The position numbers and the translations under genes are program-made. The notes below the pieces were generated by a model. That model was not told where the DNA came from, did not search any database, and was given only the letters and a program-made list of their open reading frames with translations. 18,217 bases of DNA from Betaproteobacteria bacterium UBA5582 (GTDB taxonomy: Bacteria; Pseudomonadota; Gammaproteobacteria; Burkholderiales; Rhodocyclaceae): NCBI GenBank assembly GCA_002425245.1, contig DILW01000010.1, forward strand, positions 1 to 18,217, in the 5' to 3' direction. This document shows, piece after piece, positions 1 to 7,627 of the stretch (the stretch's first letter is position 1; each line of letters opens with the position of its first letter).

Positions 1-4
1 CCGT

Positions 5-592
5 TCACCCGCCGTAGCCGAGCTGCACCAGGTTGCCGTCGGCGAGCAGGCGGATCGCCGGGATGTCGCGGTCGTCGGCGGCATCGACGATGCTGGCGGT
101 CGATGGGCCGAGGCAGCAGGAATCGACCATGTCGCGCAGTTCCTCGACGGCGGCGGCGACATCGAAAGGCGTGTCGTCGATGCAGGCCATCACCAGGTCG
201 CGGCCGAGGTGCAGGGCCTTGCGCGTGACATCGTCGTGCCAGGCGCGGATGACCACCTTGTACACACCGCGCTCGCTGGTTTCGCGGGCCTTGCCGAAAC
301 CGCCGGGGAGGCCGGCGAGATTCTGCAGCTCCAGGGTCACGTGTTCGAGGATGTGGCCGGGCCAGGTCCCTTCCTGGACGCGGCGCAGGAAGCCGCCGCG
401 TTCCTCGTAGCTGCAGCGGTGCTCGACCAGCGACGGGAGCAGGGCGGCCAGGCGCTCGTAGAAACCGGGAATGGTGTTGGAGGGGAAATCCTCCAGCTCG
501 CCGATGTCGACCCAGGCTTCGAGCACCTGGCGATAGGTCCAGATGTTGGGGCCGCGCAGCGTGACGATGTCGCGGATGACGATGTTTTTCAT
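5..592 (-). CDS. cphA: Cyanophycin synthetase, N-terminal part ending at an in-frame TGA
   Basis: CphA makes cyanophycin, the cytoplasmic Asp-Arg storage polymer, by ATP-dependent addition of Asp and Arg. The 195 residues seen match the N-terminal domain that precedes the ATP-grasp domain: LRGPNIW near residue 13, GHILEHVTLELQNLAG near 79-94, ERGVYKVV near 108-115, and DIPAIRLLADGNLVQLGYGG at the end. Family members are about 700-900 residues and normally continue after LGYG through ATP-grasp and Mur-ligase-like domains. Here the codon after GYGG is TGA (bases 7-5). That implies a frameshift, a nonsense mutation or a sequencing error in the G-rich stretch, or a genuine truncated gene; only four bases lie beyond. 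The ATG is 10 bases after the DUF1854 gene with a weak ribosome site, suggesting translational coupling. The identification is strong; the intactness of the gene is doubtful. Confidence 0.85.
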   Translation of the reverse strand: MKNIVIRDIVTLRGPNIWTYRQVLEAWVDIGELEDFPSNTIPGFYERLAALLPSLVEHRCSYEERGGFLRRVQEGTWPGHILEHVTLELQNLAGLPGGFGKARETSERGVYKVVIRAWHDDVTRKALHLGRDLVMACIDDTPFDVAAAVEELRDMVDSCCLGPSTASIVDAADDRDIPAIRLLADGNLVQLGYGG

Positions 593-602
593 GGTGTCGG
601 AC

Positions 603-1073
603 TCACAGGAAGCGGTCGAGCAGTCGCCGGCTGTGCCGGTCGAGCGCTGCGACGTCGCGAATCAGGAACTGGATGCCGTGGCTGTCGGCGATCAGCAGGC
701 GGCCGCCGGGCAGGCGACGGATGTCTTCCTCGCCCTTGAGCAGCAACTCGGCCGGGCCACGGTCGGTGCGCAACTGCCAGGTGCTCGGGCAGGCAAAACT
801 GGAAACCTCGACGATGGCGTCGATCACCGGCATGAACTCGCGGCCGGCGAGTTCTTCCTCGATCAGCGCGCGTTCGGTCGCCGGCAGCTCGGCCACGCTG
901 TCGGTCCAGCCGACTTCGTGACCGTCGCCGCTGAGCAGCGACAGGCCTTCGTCGGGGGCAGCGATGGGAAAGGCGCGCACCGGGACGACGCCTTCGTGGC
1001 GCTCGCCGTCGGCGCCGGTCAGCACCAGGCGACCGAAGGTGTCGCGCTGCAAGGTAAATCCGGAATGGGCCAT
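603..1073 (-). CDS. DUF1854 family protein, cyanophycin-locus associated
   Basis: This is a 156-residue soluble protein with no signal peptide or membrane segment. It fits the DUF1854 family, which I recall being annotated as 'cyanophycin metabolism-associated'. Visible features are an N-terminal beta-rich stretch (TLQRDTFGRLVLT), a central GREFMPVIDAIVEVSSFACPSTW, a WQLRTDRGPAELLLKGEEDIRRL segment, and a C-terminal ADSHGIQFLIRDVAALDRHSRRLLDRFL. The ATG at 1073-1071 was chosen because it lies 7 bases after the stop of the ABC gene; the longer frame to 1133 would overlap that gene by over 50 bases with a low-complexity basic start. The ribosome site is weak, so coupling to the upstream gene is likely. 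Its molecular role is unknown. Position between the transporter and cphA suggests a role in cyanophycin handling (inference). Confidence 0.82.
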   Translation of the reverse strand: MAHSGFTLQRDTFGRLVLTGADGERHEGVVPVRAFPIAAPDEGLSLLSGDGHEVGWTDSVAELPATERALIEEELAGREFMPVIDAIVEVSSFACPSTWQLRTDRGPAELLLKGEEDIRRLPGGRLLIADSHGIQFLIRDVAALDRHSRRLLDRFL

Positions 1074-1080
1074 GACGGAC

Positions 1081-3363
1081 TCAGACGGTTGGGGTTTTCG
1101 GGACGACCGGCGCGGCGGGGTCGGCGTCTTCATTATCGACGTTGCGCGCCTGCGCCTGGTAGAGCTTGTAATAATGCCCTTCGGCGGCGATCAATGCATC
1201 ATGGTTGCCGGTTTCGACCACCTGGCCGCGATCCATCACCACCAGCCGGTCGGCTTTCCTGAGCGTGCTCAGGCGGTGGGCGATGGCGATCGTCGTGCGG
1301 CCGCGCACCAGGTTGTCGAGCGCCTTCTGGATTTCCTTCTCGGTCTCGGTATCGACCGACGAGGTGGCTTCGTCAAGGATCAGGATCTTCGGGTCGATGA
1401 GCAGGGCGCGGGCGATCGAGATGCGCTGGCGCTCGCCGCCGGACAGCCCCTGGCCGCGCTCGCCGACCAGCGAATCGTAGCCCTGCGGCAGGCGCAGGAT
1501 GAACTCGTGGGCGTGCGCGGCACGGGCGGCGGCGATGATTTCGGCGCGCGTCGCTTCCGGCTTGCCGTAGGCGATGTTCTCGGCGATGGTGCCGAAGAAG
1601 AGGAAGGGTTCCTGCAGCACCAGGCCGATGTGGCGGCGGTATTCGGCGACCGGCACGCTGCGCACGTCGACGCCGTCGATCAGCACGGCGCCCTCGCTGA
1701 CGTCGTAGAAGCGGCAGATCAGGTTTACCAGCGTCGATTTGCCCGAGCCGGAATGGCCGACCAGGCCGACCATCTCGCCCGGTGCTATGGTCAGGTCGAC
1801 GCCCCGGGTGACGGCCCGGGTGCCGTAGCGGAAGCTCGCCTGCTTGAGCGTGATGCGCCCTTCGACCCGGTCGAGATGGACCGGGCGCGTCGGCTCCGGC
1901 ACCGACGAGACGTGGTCGAGGATGTCGAAGATGCGCTTGGCGCCGGCGGCGGCCTTCTGCGTCACCGAGACGATGCGGCTCATCGAGTCGAGCCGGGTGT
2001 AGAAGCGGCCGATGTAGGCGAGGAAGGCGGTAAGCACGCCGACGGTGATGTCGTTATGCGAGATCTGCCAGATGCCGAAGGCCCAGACGACGAGCAGGCC
2101 GATTTCGGTCATCAGGGTGACGGTCGGCCCGAACAGCGACCAGGTGCGGTTGAGTTTGTCGTTGAGCGCCAGGTTGTGCTTGTTGGCATCGCGGAAACGG
2201 CCGGCCTCGCGCTTCTCCTGGGCGAAGGCCTTGACCACGCGGATGCCGGGGATGGTGTCGGCGAGCACGTTGGTCACTTCGGCCCAGACCCGGTCGACCT
2301 TCTCGAAGCCGGTGCGCAGGCGGTCGCGCACGGTGTGGATGAGCCAGGCGATGAAGGGCAGCGGCAGCAGCGTGACCAGCGCCAGCCAGGGGTTGATCGA
2401 GAACAGGATGGCCGAGGTCATGGCGATCATCAACACGTCGGTGGCGAAGTCGAGCAGGTGCAGCGACAGGAAGACGTTGATGCGGTCGGTTTCCGAACCG
2501 ATGCGCGCCATCAGGTCGCCGGTGCGCTTGCCGCCGAAATACTCCAGCGACAGGCCGAGCAGATGTTCGTAGGTGGCGGTGCGCAGGTCGCGGCCGATCC
2601 GTTCGGAAACCAGCGCCAGGATGTAGGTGCGTAGCCAGCCGAGAATCCAGGCCAGCATGGCGGCGCCGAACAGGCCGCCGAGGTAGAGGGTGACCAGGTC
2701 GCGGTCGATCGGCTGGCCGTTCTGGAACGGGATCAGGATCTCGTCCATCAGCGGCATGGTCAGGTAGGGCGGCACCAGGGTCGCCGCCGTCGACGCCAGG
2801 GTCAGCAGGAAGCCGGCGAGCAGCCGGCCCTTGTAGGGGCGGGCGAAGCGCCACAGGCGGAACAGGGTCCAGGTCGAGGGCGGGGTGCTGCCTTCGGTGG
2901 TGCAGATCGGGCATTCATCCTCGCCCGGCGGCAGCGGCGCCTTGCACTTGGGGCAGAGGTCCTCGCTGTCGCGGACAATCGGCGCGCCGCTGGTCAGGCT
3001 GTCGCGCTGCAGGGCGAATTCGCCGGCCAGGCGCAGGGCGGCCAGGTTGCGGCCCATGGTGTAGCGCCAGAGAGCGTGACGGCCTTGGTCATCGACCAGT
3101 TCCAGGCTGCCGACCCCGGCGTGGTCGTGGTGTTCCAGGCGCAGTCCGGGCTGCAGCGGCCAGCTGCGGGCTTCACCATCATGCCAGGTGAGCAGGCGGT
3201 GGCCGGTGACGACGAGCAGGCCGGGGGCAAAGCGCAGTTGGGGATCGAGATCGGTTTCCAGCCAGGCTTCGATGGTTTCGCCGGCGGCGAGGGTGTTGTC
3301 AAGCCTGTTCTGCCAGTGGGCGGGAAGCGGCGGGTGGCGGTCGGCTTGGAGCGGCTGGGGCAT
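1081..3363 (-). CDS. ABC exporter-type ATPase/permease with N-terminal extension and zinc ribbon (cyanophycin-associated)
   Basis: This 760-residue protein is a half-transporter with extra N-terminal modules. Residues 20-125 look like a small beta-rich domain (GLLVVTGHRLLTW), possibly PH-like. CPKC (137-140) and CPIC (151-154) form a zinc-ribbon pattern. About six membrane helices span roughly 180-450. The nucleotide-binding domain is complete: Walker A GHSGSGKST (536-544), Q-loop Gln584, signature LSGGE (640-644), Walker B ending LILDE (Glu665 catalytic) and switch His696, so it should hydrolyse ATP as a homodimer. The ATG at 3363 is preferred over an upstream start at 3489, which would overlap rluE on the opposite strand and add an unusual 42-residue leader. 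It is the first gene of the cphA operon and matches the class I recall as 'cyanophycin metabolism-associated ABC transporter'. The substrate is unknown; an amino acid or peptide related to cyanophycin is inference. Confidence 0.88.
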   Translation of the reverse strand: MPQPLQADRHPPLPAHWQNRLDNTLAAGETIEAWLETDLDPQLRFAPGLLVVTGHRLLTWHDGEARSWPLQPGLRLEHHDHAGVGSLELVDDQGRHALWRYTMGRNLAALRLAGEFALQRDSLTSGAPIVRDSEDLCPKCKAPLPPGEDECPICTTEGSTPPSTWTLFRLWRFARPYKGRLLAGFLLTLASTAATLVPPYLTMPLMDEILIPFQNGQPIDRDLVTLYLGGLFGAAMLAWILGWLRTYILALVSERIGRDLRTATYEHLLGLSLEYFGGKRTGDLMARIGSETDRINVFLSLHLLDFATDVLMIAMTSAILFSINPWLALVTLLPLPFIAWLIHTVRDRLRTGFEKVDRVWAEVTNVLADTIPGIRVVKAFAQEKREAGRFRDANKHNLALNDKLNRTWSLFGPTVTLMTEIGLLVVWAFGIWQISHNDITVGVLTAFLAYIGRFYTRLDSMSRIVSVTQKAAAGAKRIFDILDHVSSVPEPTRPVHLDRVEGRITLKQASFRYGTRAVTRGVDLTIAPGEMVGLVGHSGSGKSTLVNLICRFYDVSEGAVLIDGVDVRSVPVAEYRRHIGLVLQEPFLFFGTIAENIAYGKPEATRAEIIAAARAAHAHEFILRLPQGYDSLVGERGQGLSGGERQRISIARALLIDPKILILDEATSSVDTETEKEIQKALDNLVRGRTTIAIAHRLSTLRKADRLVVMDRGQVVETGNHDALIAAEGHYYKLYQAQARNVDNEDADPAAPVVPKTPTV

Positions 3364-3463
3364 GGGCAAGGCGTTCGTGAGGATGCAGCAATAACGCGGC
3401 AGGTAGCGGACGGTTGACCATCCGTAACGTAAAATCGGGACTTTATTCTGTCTGGCCGTAAAC

Positions 3464-4027
3464 GTGTCGAAAATCCTGTTGTTCAACAAACCTTACGGCG
3501 TCCTCAGTCAGTTTACGCCGGAAGGGCGCTGGCGGGGGCTGAGCGACTACATTACCCTCAAGGAAGTGTACGTTGCCGGTCGTCTCGACGCCGACAGCGA
3601 GGGCCTGTTGCTGCTCACCGACAACGGTCGCCTGCAGGCGCGCATTGCCGATCCCAGGCACAAGCTGGTCAAGACCTACTGGGCGCAGGTCGAAGGCGAG
3701 CCGGCCGAGGCCGACCTCGACCGCCTGCGTCTGGGCGTCCGCCTGTCCGACTTCACCGCCCAGCCGGCGGAGGTGCGCCGCATCGCCGAGCCGGCCGGCC
3801 TGTGGCCGCGCGATCCGCCGATCCGCTACCGGGCGGCGATTCCGACCTCCTGGCTGGAAATCCGGATCGCCGAAGGCAAGAACCGCCAGGTGCGGCGGAT
3901 GGGCGCAGCCATCGGTTATCCTGTACTGCGCCTAGTGCGGGCGGCCATCGGCAGGCTGTCGGTCGACGGTCTGGCGCCGGGCGAATGGCGATTAATGGAA
4001 GGAAACATCAATGATCTGCGTGGGTGA
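3464..4027 (+). CDS. rluE: 23S rRNA pseudouridine synthase, RluE-like (RsuA family)
   Basis: This 187-residue protein isomerises a uridine in 23S rRNA to pseudouridine in the cytoplasm; the E. coli RluE target is U2457. It has the RsuA/RluE catalytic core without an N-terminal S4 domain. LLFNKPYGVLSQF is at 5-17, the catalytic motif GRLDADSEGLLLLT has Asp42 as nucleophile, KLVKTYWAQVEG follows, and the C-terminal NRQVRRM motif precedes a final GEWRLM. The start codon is GTG at 3464, giving the canonical SKILLFNKP beginning. The gene is divergent from the ABC transporter with about 100 bases between starts; I see no convincing sigma70 promoter there. Its 3' end overlaps the DUF192 gene by 17 bases. 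The family call is firm; the exact target site is assigned by analogy. Confidence 0.9.
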   Translation: MSKILLFNKPYGVLSQFTPEGRWRGLSDYITLKEVYVAGRLDADSEGLLLLTDNGRLQARIADPRHKLVKTYWAQVEGEPAEADLDRLRLGVRLSDFTAQPAEVRRIAEPAGLWPRDPPIRYRAAIPTSWLEIRIAEGKNRQVRRMGAAIGYPVLRLVRAAIGRLSVDGLAPGEWRLMEGNINDLRG

Positions 4028-4478
4028 ATCGCGATGGGCCAGGCATTGCCTGGCGACCCTGCTGGCGCTCGGCCTGAGTTGCTCGGTAATGGCTCAGGAG
4101 AGCATGCCGGTGATCGAACTGAGCGCCGGCTTCCATCGCATCGAAGCGGAAGTGGCGGCGCAGGACCGGCATCGCCAGACCGGTCTGATGCATCGCACCA
4201 GTATGCCGGCGCAGCGCGGCATGCTGTTCGTCTTTCCCCAGGCCAACACGCATTGCATGTGGATGCGCAACACGCTGATTCCGCTGTCGGTAGCCTTCAT
4301 CGACGGCGAGGGACGGGTCATCAACATCGAGGACATGACGCCGCACAGCGAAGACAACCACTGCGCCCGGCGACCGGCGCGCTACGCGCTGGAAATGAAC
4401 CGCGGCTGGTTCGCCCAGCGCGGCATCGCCGCCGGCAGCCAGTTGCGCGGCCTGGATCGGGCGCCGCAGCCGCGTTGA
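4011..4478 (+). CDS. DUF192 family exported protein
   Basis: This 155-residue protein begins with a signal peptide: a positive start, hydrophobic LATLLALGLSC, and likely cleavage after VMA near residue 28. It is therefore periplasmic or secreted. The rest is a complete DUF192 domain: QTGLMHRTSMP, GMLFVFP, HCMWMRNTLIPLSVAFID and INIEDMTPHSE. Family members are small beta-barrel proteins without an established biochemical role. The ATG at 4011 has a good ribosome site (AAGGAAA, about 8 bases upstream) lying inside the end of rluE, so the 17-base overlap is real. Its stop shares one base with the ubiC start (TGATG), indicating a compact operon rluE-DUF192-ubiC. Confidence 0.88.
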   Translation: MICVGESRWARHCLATLLALGLSCSVMAQESMPVIELSAGFHRIEAEVAAQDRHRQTGLMHRTSMPAQRGMLFVFPQANTHCMWMRNTLIPLSVAFIDGEGRVINIEDMTPHSEDNHCARRPARYALEMNRGWFAQRGIAAGSQLRGLDRAPQPR

Positions 4479-5017
4479 TGCGTCGCTGGCTGAACCGTCT
4501 GACGGCACATGCGCCGGCATCGCCCTGGCGTGGTTGGCTGTGTGAACCGGGTTCGCTGACCGCGCGCTGTCAGCGGCATTGCCGCGAATTCCGCGTGCGC
4601 GTGCTGCGCCAGGGGTGTTGCCGGCCGCTGGCCGACGAGGCAGGTCGGGTGCGTTTGCCTGTGCGTGAGGTGCTGCTCGAATGCGACGGGGTGCCGGTGA
4701 TCTTTGCCCACAGCGTCCTCGCCAGCCCGCGCAGCGGGCGCCTGGGGCGCTGGTTTGCCCATCTGGGCAGTCGTTCGCTGGGCTCCCTGTTGTTCACCCA
4801 TCCCGGCTTCAAGCGCGGACCGATCGAGTTCCTGCGCATCGACCGTCATCATCCGCTGCATCGCCGGGTCTGCGCCGTCGCCGGCGAGGCGCCCGCCTTC
4901 TGGGCGCGGCGCTCACGGCATGTACTGGGCAGCGGCAGTGTGCTGGTGACCGAAGTCTTCCTGCCGGCGATTACTTCTCTTCGCCGTCCTGTGGCGGTTT
5001 CTGCGGGCGGAAACTGA
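4478..5017 (+). CDS. ubiC: Chorismate lyase
   Basis: UbiC converts chorismate to 4-hydroxybenzoate and pyruvate, the first committed step of ubiquinone synthesis, in the cytoplasm. The 179-residue product has the expected length and conserved sites: VREVLLECDGVPVIFAHSV (Arg63 in the substrate-binding position), SLGSLLF near 100-106, and VTEVFLP with Glu159, matching the catalytic glutamate in the VTEYFLP-type motif of E. coli UbiC. The start ATG overlaps the DUF192 stop by one base, so translation is probably coupled. No ubiA follows, unlike the E. coli ubiCA arrangement. The last 47 bases overlap the 3' end of the convergent membrane-protein gene at 4971-5378. Confidence 0.9.
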   Translation: MRRWLNRLTAHAPASPWRGWLCEPGSLTARCQRHCREFRVRVLRQGCCRPLADEAGRVRLPVREVLLECDGVPVIFAHSVLASPRSGRLGRWFAHLGSRSLGSLLFTHPGFKRGPIEFLRIDRHHPLHRRVCAVAGEAPAFWARRSRHVLGSGSVLVTEVFLPAITSLRRPVAVSAGGN

Positions 5018-5378
5018 TCCGGTTTTGCAGGAAGCCAGGCAGGTTCATCGGGTGGGCCTGGCGGCTCAGCGCAAATCCCAGGAAGAACTTGCACCAGATG
5101 GTCGAACCGGCGATGGCCATCCAGGTATCGTATTCGAGTTCTCCGGCGATTACGCCGGCAATGGTGGCAGCGGTGATACTGCCGGCAACCAGGTTGAGCA
5201 CGGCCTCGTAAGGTGCCCATTTTTCCGGATTGGGGGGCGGCTCGCCATGTTTGAGCGCAACCTCGGAAAAGTCCTTCTGGATGGCGATGCGCCACGCTCG
5301 GCGCAACCAGAAGAAGGTGATGGGGAAGAGCGCCAGGAACAGAATCCAGGTCAGTGCGATGTGAACATTGAAAACCAT
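4971..5378 (-). CDS. Small membrane protein of unknown function
   Basis: This 135-residue protein has about three hydrophobic segments: residues 4-24 (ALTWILFLALFPITFFWL), about 58-80 (VLNLVAGSITAATIAGVIAG) and about 85-105 (WMAIAGSTIWCKFFLGFAL). A short charged loop lies between the first two, and the C-terminal tail is hydrophilic. It is likely an inner-membrane protein. I do not recognise a family. The ATG at 5378 has a GAGGT ribosome site about 5 bases upstream. A strong terminator for the symporter genes lies about 50 bases upstream on the same strand, so this gene probably has its own promoter in the short gap or depends on read-through. Its 3' end overlaps ubiC tail to tail by 47 bases. 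Confidence 0.72.
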   Translation of the reverse strand: MVFNVHIALTWILFLALFPITFFWLRRAWRIAIQKDFSEVALKHGEPPPNPEKWAPYEAVLNLVAGSITAATIAGVIAGELEYDTWMAIAGSTIWCKFFLGFALSRQAHPMNLPGFLQNRISFRPQKPPQDGEEK

Positions 5379-5428
5379 GTGGACCTCGGTACTTCACGCT
5401 TCGGGCAGGTTGCCTTCGTCGTCAATAA

Positions 5429-5459
5429 AAAACCCCGCAGACATCGCCTGCGGGGTTTT
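5429..5459 (-). terminator. Rho-independent terminator of the DUF4212/VC_2705 symporter genes
   Basis: A perfect 12-bp stem (bases 5429-5440 pairing with 5448-5459, arms AAAACCCCGCAG/CTGCGGGGTTTT) closes a 7-base loop. On the minus strand the right-hand arm runs into TTTTTTATT, a good U-tract. It starts 48 bases after the symporter stop codon. Read on the plus strand the T run is only four bases, so it is weaker that way. Confidence 0.9.
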
Positions 5460-5506
5460 GAATCTCCCGCCCGATGTCCGGACGGGAGAGCTTACCGCAT
5501 TACCGC

Positions 5507-7363
5507 TTAGTGCGCGCCATCAACAGCCTTGGCGCCGCGCGGGATACGCACGTTTTCGACCATGTGCTGGATGTGCTCCGGCGGCTCCTTGGTCATCTTG
5601 TCGACCACGAAGGCAACGGCAAAGTTCACCAGCGCACCGATGGCACCGAAGGCTTCCGGCGTGATGCCGAAGAAGCTGTTCGGGCCGCCGATGGCGTCGG
5701 CGAAGTCGGTACCCTTGATGAAGAAGATGCCCTTGTGTGCGAACACGTAGAAGCAGGTGACGAACAGGCCAGCCAGCATGCCGGCAATGGCGCCTTCCTT
5801 GTTCATCTTCTTGGAGAAGATGCCCATCATGATCGCCGGGAACAGCGACGAGGCGGCGATACCGAAGGCCAGGGCAACCGTACCGGCAGCGAAGCCCGGG
5901 GGGTTGAGACCCAGCCAGCCGGCGATGACGATGGCGACGGCCATGGAGATCTTGCCGGCGAGCAGCTCGTTCTTTTCCGAGATGTTCGGCATGAACACGC
6001 CCTTGACCAGGTCATGCGACACGGCAGCGGAGATCGCCATCAGCAGACCGGCAGCGGTCGACAGAGCGGCAGCCAGACCACCGGCAGCAACCAGAGCGAT
6101 AACCCAGTTCGGCAGCAGCGCGATTTCCGGGTTGGCCAGCACGATGATGTCGGCGTTGACCGTCAGCTCGTTGCCCTTCCAGCCAGCAGCTTCGGCCTTG
6201 GCCTTGGCGGCGTCGTTCTTGGTCTTGTCGTTGTAGTACTGGATGCGGCCGTCACCGTTCTTGTCTTCGAACTTCAACAGGCCGGTCTTTTCCCAGCGCT
6301 TCATCCAGTCCGGACGATTTTCATAGACCAGGGAGGCTTCGGTCGCATAGACATCGGCCTTGGCCTTGACGACTTCCGGATTGACCTTCATCGAGCCATC
6401 GGCAGCCGTTTCCAGACCAACCGCGGTGTTCACCGTGGCGTGCAGGTTCAGCTTGGCCATCGCACCAACGGCCGGGGCGGTCGTGTACAGCAGGGCGATG
6501 AAGACCAGTGCCCAGCCGGCCGACGAGCGGGCGTCAGAGACCTTGGCCACCGTGAAGAAGCGCATGATGACGTGCGGCAGACCAGCGGTACCGATCATCA
6601 GCGACAGCGTATACACGAACATGTTCAGCGTGCTGCCGGCGGTGGCCGTGGTGTATTGGCTGAAGCCGAGGTCGGTGACAACCTGGTCGAGTTTCTGCAG
6701 CAGCGAGATGTCGGTGCCCGAGATGTTGGAACCCAGACCCAGTTGCGGCAGCGGGTTGCCGGTCAGTTGCAGCGAGATGAATACAGCCGGCACCGTGTAG
6801 GCCAGGATCAGCACGATGTACTGGGCGACCTGGGTGTAGGTGATGCCCTTCATGCCACCGAACACGGCGTAGGCGAAGACGATGCCCATACCGATGTAGA
6901 TGCCCATTTCGCTGGAAACGCCCAGGAAGCGGGAGAAGGCCACACCGACGCCGGTCATCTGACCGATGATGTAGGTGATCGAGGCGACCAGCAGACAGAT
7001 CACGGCGATGGTGGAAGCGCTTTGCGAGTAGAAGCGGTCGCCGATGAACTGGGGAACCGTGAACTTGCCGAACTTGCGCAGGTACGGGGCCAACAGGCAA
7101 GCCAGCAGAACGTAGCCTCCAGTCCAGCCCATCAGGAACAGGCCGCCGCCGTAACCCATGTTGGCGATCAGGCCGGCCATCGAGATGAACGAGGCTGCGG
7201 ACATCCAGTCGGCAGCCGTGGCCATGCCGTTGGTAATGGGGTGGACGCTGCCGCCGGCAGCATAGAACTCGGACGTGCTACCGGCACGTGCCCAGATCGC
7301 GATCCCGATGTACAGCGCAAACGACGCGCCGACGACCAGGTAGGTCATAGTTTGCAGATCCAT
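5507..7363 (-). CDS. Sodium:solute symporter large subunit, VC_2705 subfamily
   Basis: This 618-residue integral membrane protein of the SSS family carries out sodium-coupled uptake, probably of a small organic acid related to acetate; the substrate is not shown by sequence. Family marks include ATAADWMSAASFISMAGLI (48-65), VFGGMKGITYTQ, MIGTAGLPHVIMRFF (256-270) and AVSHDLVKG. A hydrophilic stretch at about 304-405 interrupts the membrane helices. It contains DKNGDGRIQYYND (367-379), which resembles an EF-hand-type calcium loop. The ATG at 7363 has an AAGGAG ribosome site that includes the stop codon of the DUF4212 gene, so the two are coupled. The DUF4212-plus-large-subunit pair is the standard layout of this subfamily. 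It differs from the ActP at 7833-9584 in lacking a cleavable signal peptide and in having the insert. Confidence 0.87.
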   Translation of the reverse strand: MDLQTMTYLVVGASFALYIGIAIWARAGSTSEFYAAGGSVHPITNGMATAADWMSAASFISMAGLIANMGYGGGLFLMGWTGGYVLLACLLAPYLRKFGKFTVPQFIGDRFYSQSASTIAVICLLVASITYIIGQMTGVGVAFSRFLGVSSEMGIYIGMGIVFAYAVFGGMKGITYTQVAQYIVLILAYTVPAVFISLQLTGNPLPQLGLGSNISGTDISLLQKLDQVVTDLGFSQYTTATAGSTLNMFVYTLSLMIGTAGLPHVIMRFFTVAKVSDARSSAGWALVFIALLYTTAPAVGAMAKLNLHATVNTAVGLETAADGSMKVNPEVVKAKADVYATEASLVYENRPDWMKRWEKTGLLKFEDKNGDGRIQYYNDKTKNDAAKAKAEAAGWKGNELTVNADIIVLANPEIALLPNWVIALVAAGGLAAALSTAAGLLMAISAAVSHDLVKGVFMPNISEKNELLAGKISMAVAIVIAGWLGLNPPGFAAGTVALAFGIAASSLFPAIMMGIFSKKMNKEGAIAGMLAGLFVTCFYVFAHKGIFFIKGTDFADAIGGPNSFFGITPEAFGAIGALVNFAVAFVVDKMTKEPPEHIQHMVENVRIPRGAKAVDGAH

Positions 7364-7372
7364 GTGATCTCC

Positions 7373-7627
7373 TTATTCTTCGTGCACGTCGAACTTGCGG
7401 TCGATGTCGCCCATTGCCTTGGCGTAATAAAAGATCAGGGCAATGAAGATGTAGATCGAACCCTGGTGGGCAAAGAAGAAGCCCAGCGGGTAACCCCCGA
7501 GTGAAATACCGTTCAGTGCCGGGGCAAACAGGATGCCTGCACCGAACGAGCACACGAACCAGATCGCCAGGATCTTGCCCAGCAGTCCGAGCGTGGCTGA
7601 CCAGTAGGCCTTGCCTTGATCGTCCAT
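7373..7627 (-). CDS. DUF4212 protein, small subunit of the VC_2705-type symporter
   Basis: This 84-residue protein has two membrane helices (about 14-37 and 52-70) and a charged tail ending DRKFDVHEE. It fits the DUF4212 / 'sodium:solute symporter, small subunit' family that always accompanies the VC_2705-type large subunit. The ATG at 7627 is chosen because GGAGGAG lies about 6 bases upstream and the family begins near MDDQGKAYW. The upstream-extended frame to 7891 would run back through an intergenic terminator and the end of actP. It probably assists assembly or transport by the next gene; the mechanism is unknown. Confidence 0.85.
   Translation of the reverse strand: MDDQGKAYWSATLGLLGKILAIWFVCSFGAGILFAPALNGISLGGYPLGFFFAHQGSIYIFIALIFYYAKAMGDIDRKFDVHEE

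Noticed and set aside
964..2634. Long plus-strand open frame of over 500 codons opposite the ABC transporter
   Set aside because: It is the GC-rich antisense shadow of the ABC gene; its translation is low-complexity Asp/Gly/Ala/His with no domain.
3364..3463. Sigma70 promoter for rluE using TTGACC near 3414
   Set aside because: The nearest -10-like boxes are spaced about 10 or 24 bases away, outside the usable range.
4034..5017. Long version of ubiC starting inside the DUF192 gene
   Set aside because: The first 148 codons are out-of-frame DUF192 sequence; the 4478 start gives a normal-length UbiC with TGATG coupling.
5474..7504. Very long plus-strand open frame (676 codons) opposite the VC_2705-type symporter
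   Set aside because: It is the antisense of a clear membrane transporter; the product is His/Asp/Gly/Gln rich with no recognisable fold.
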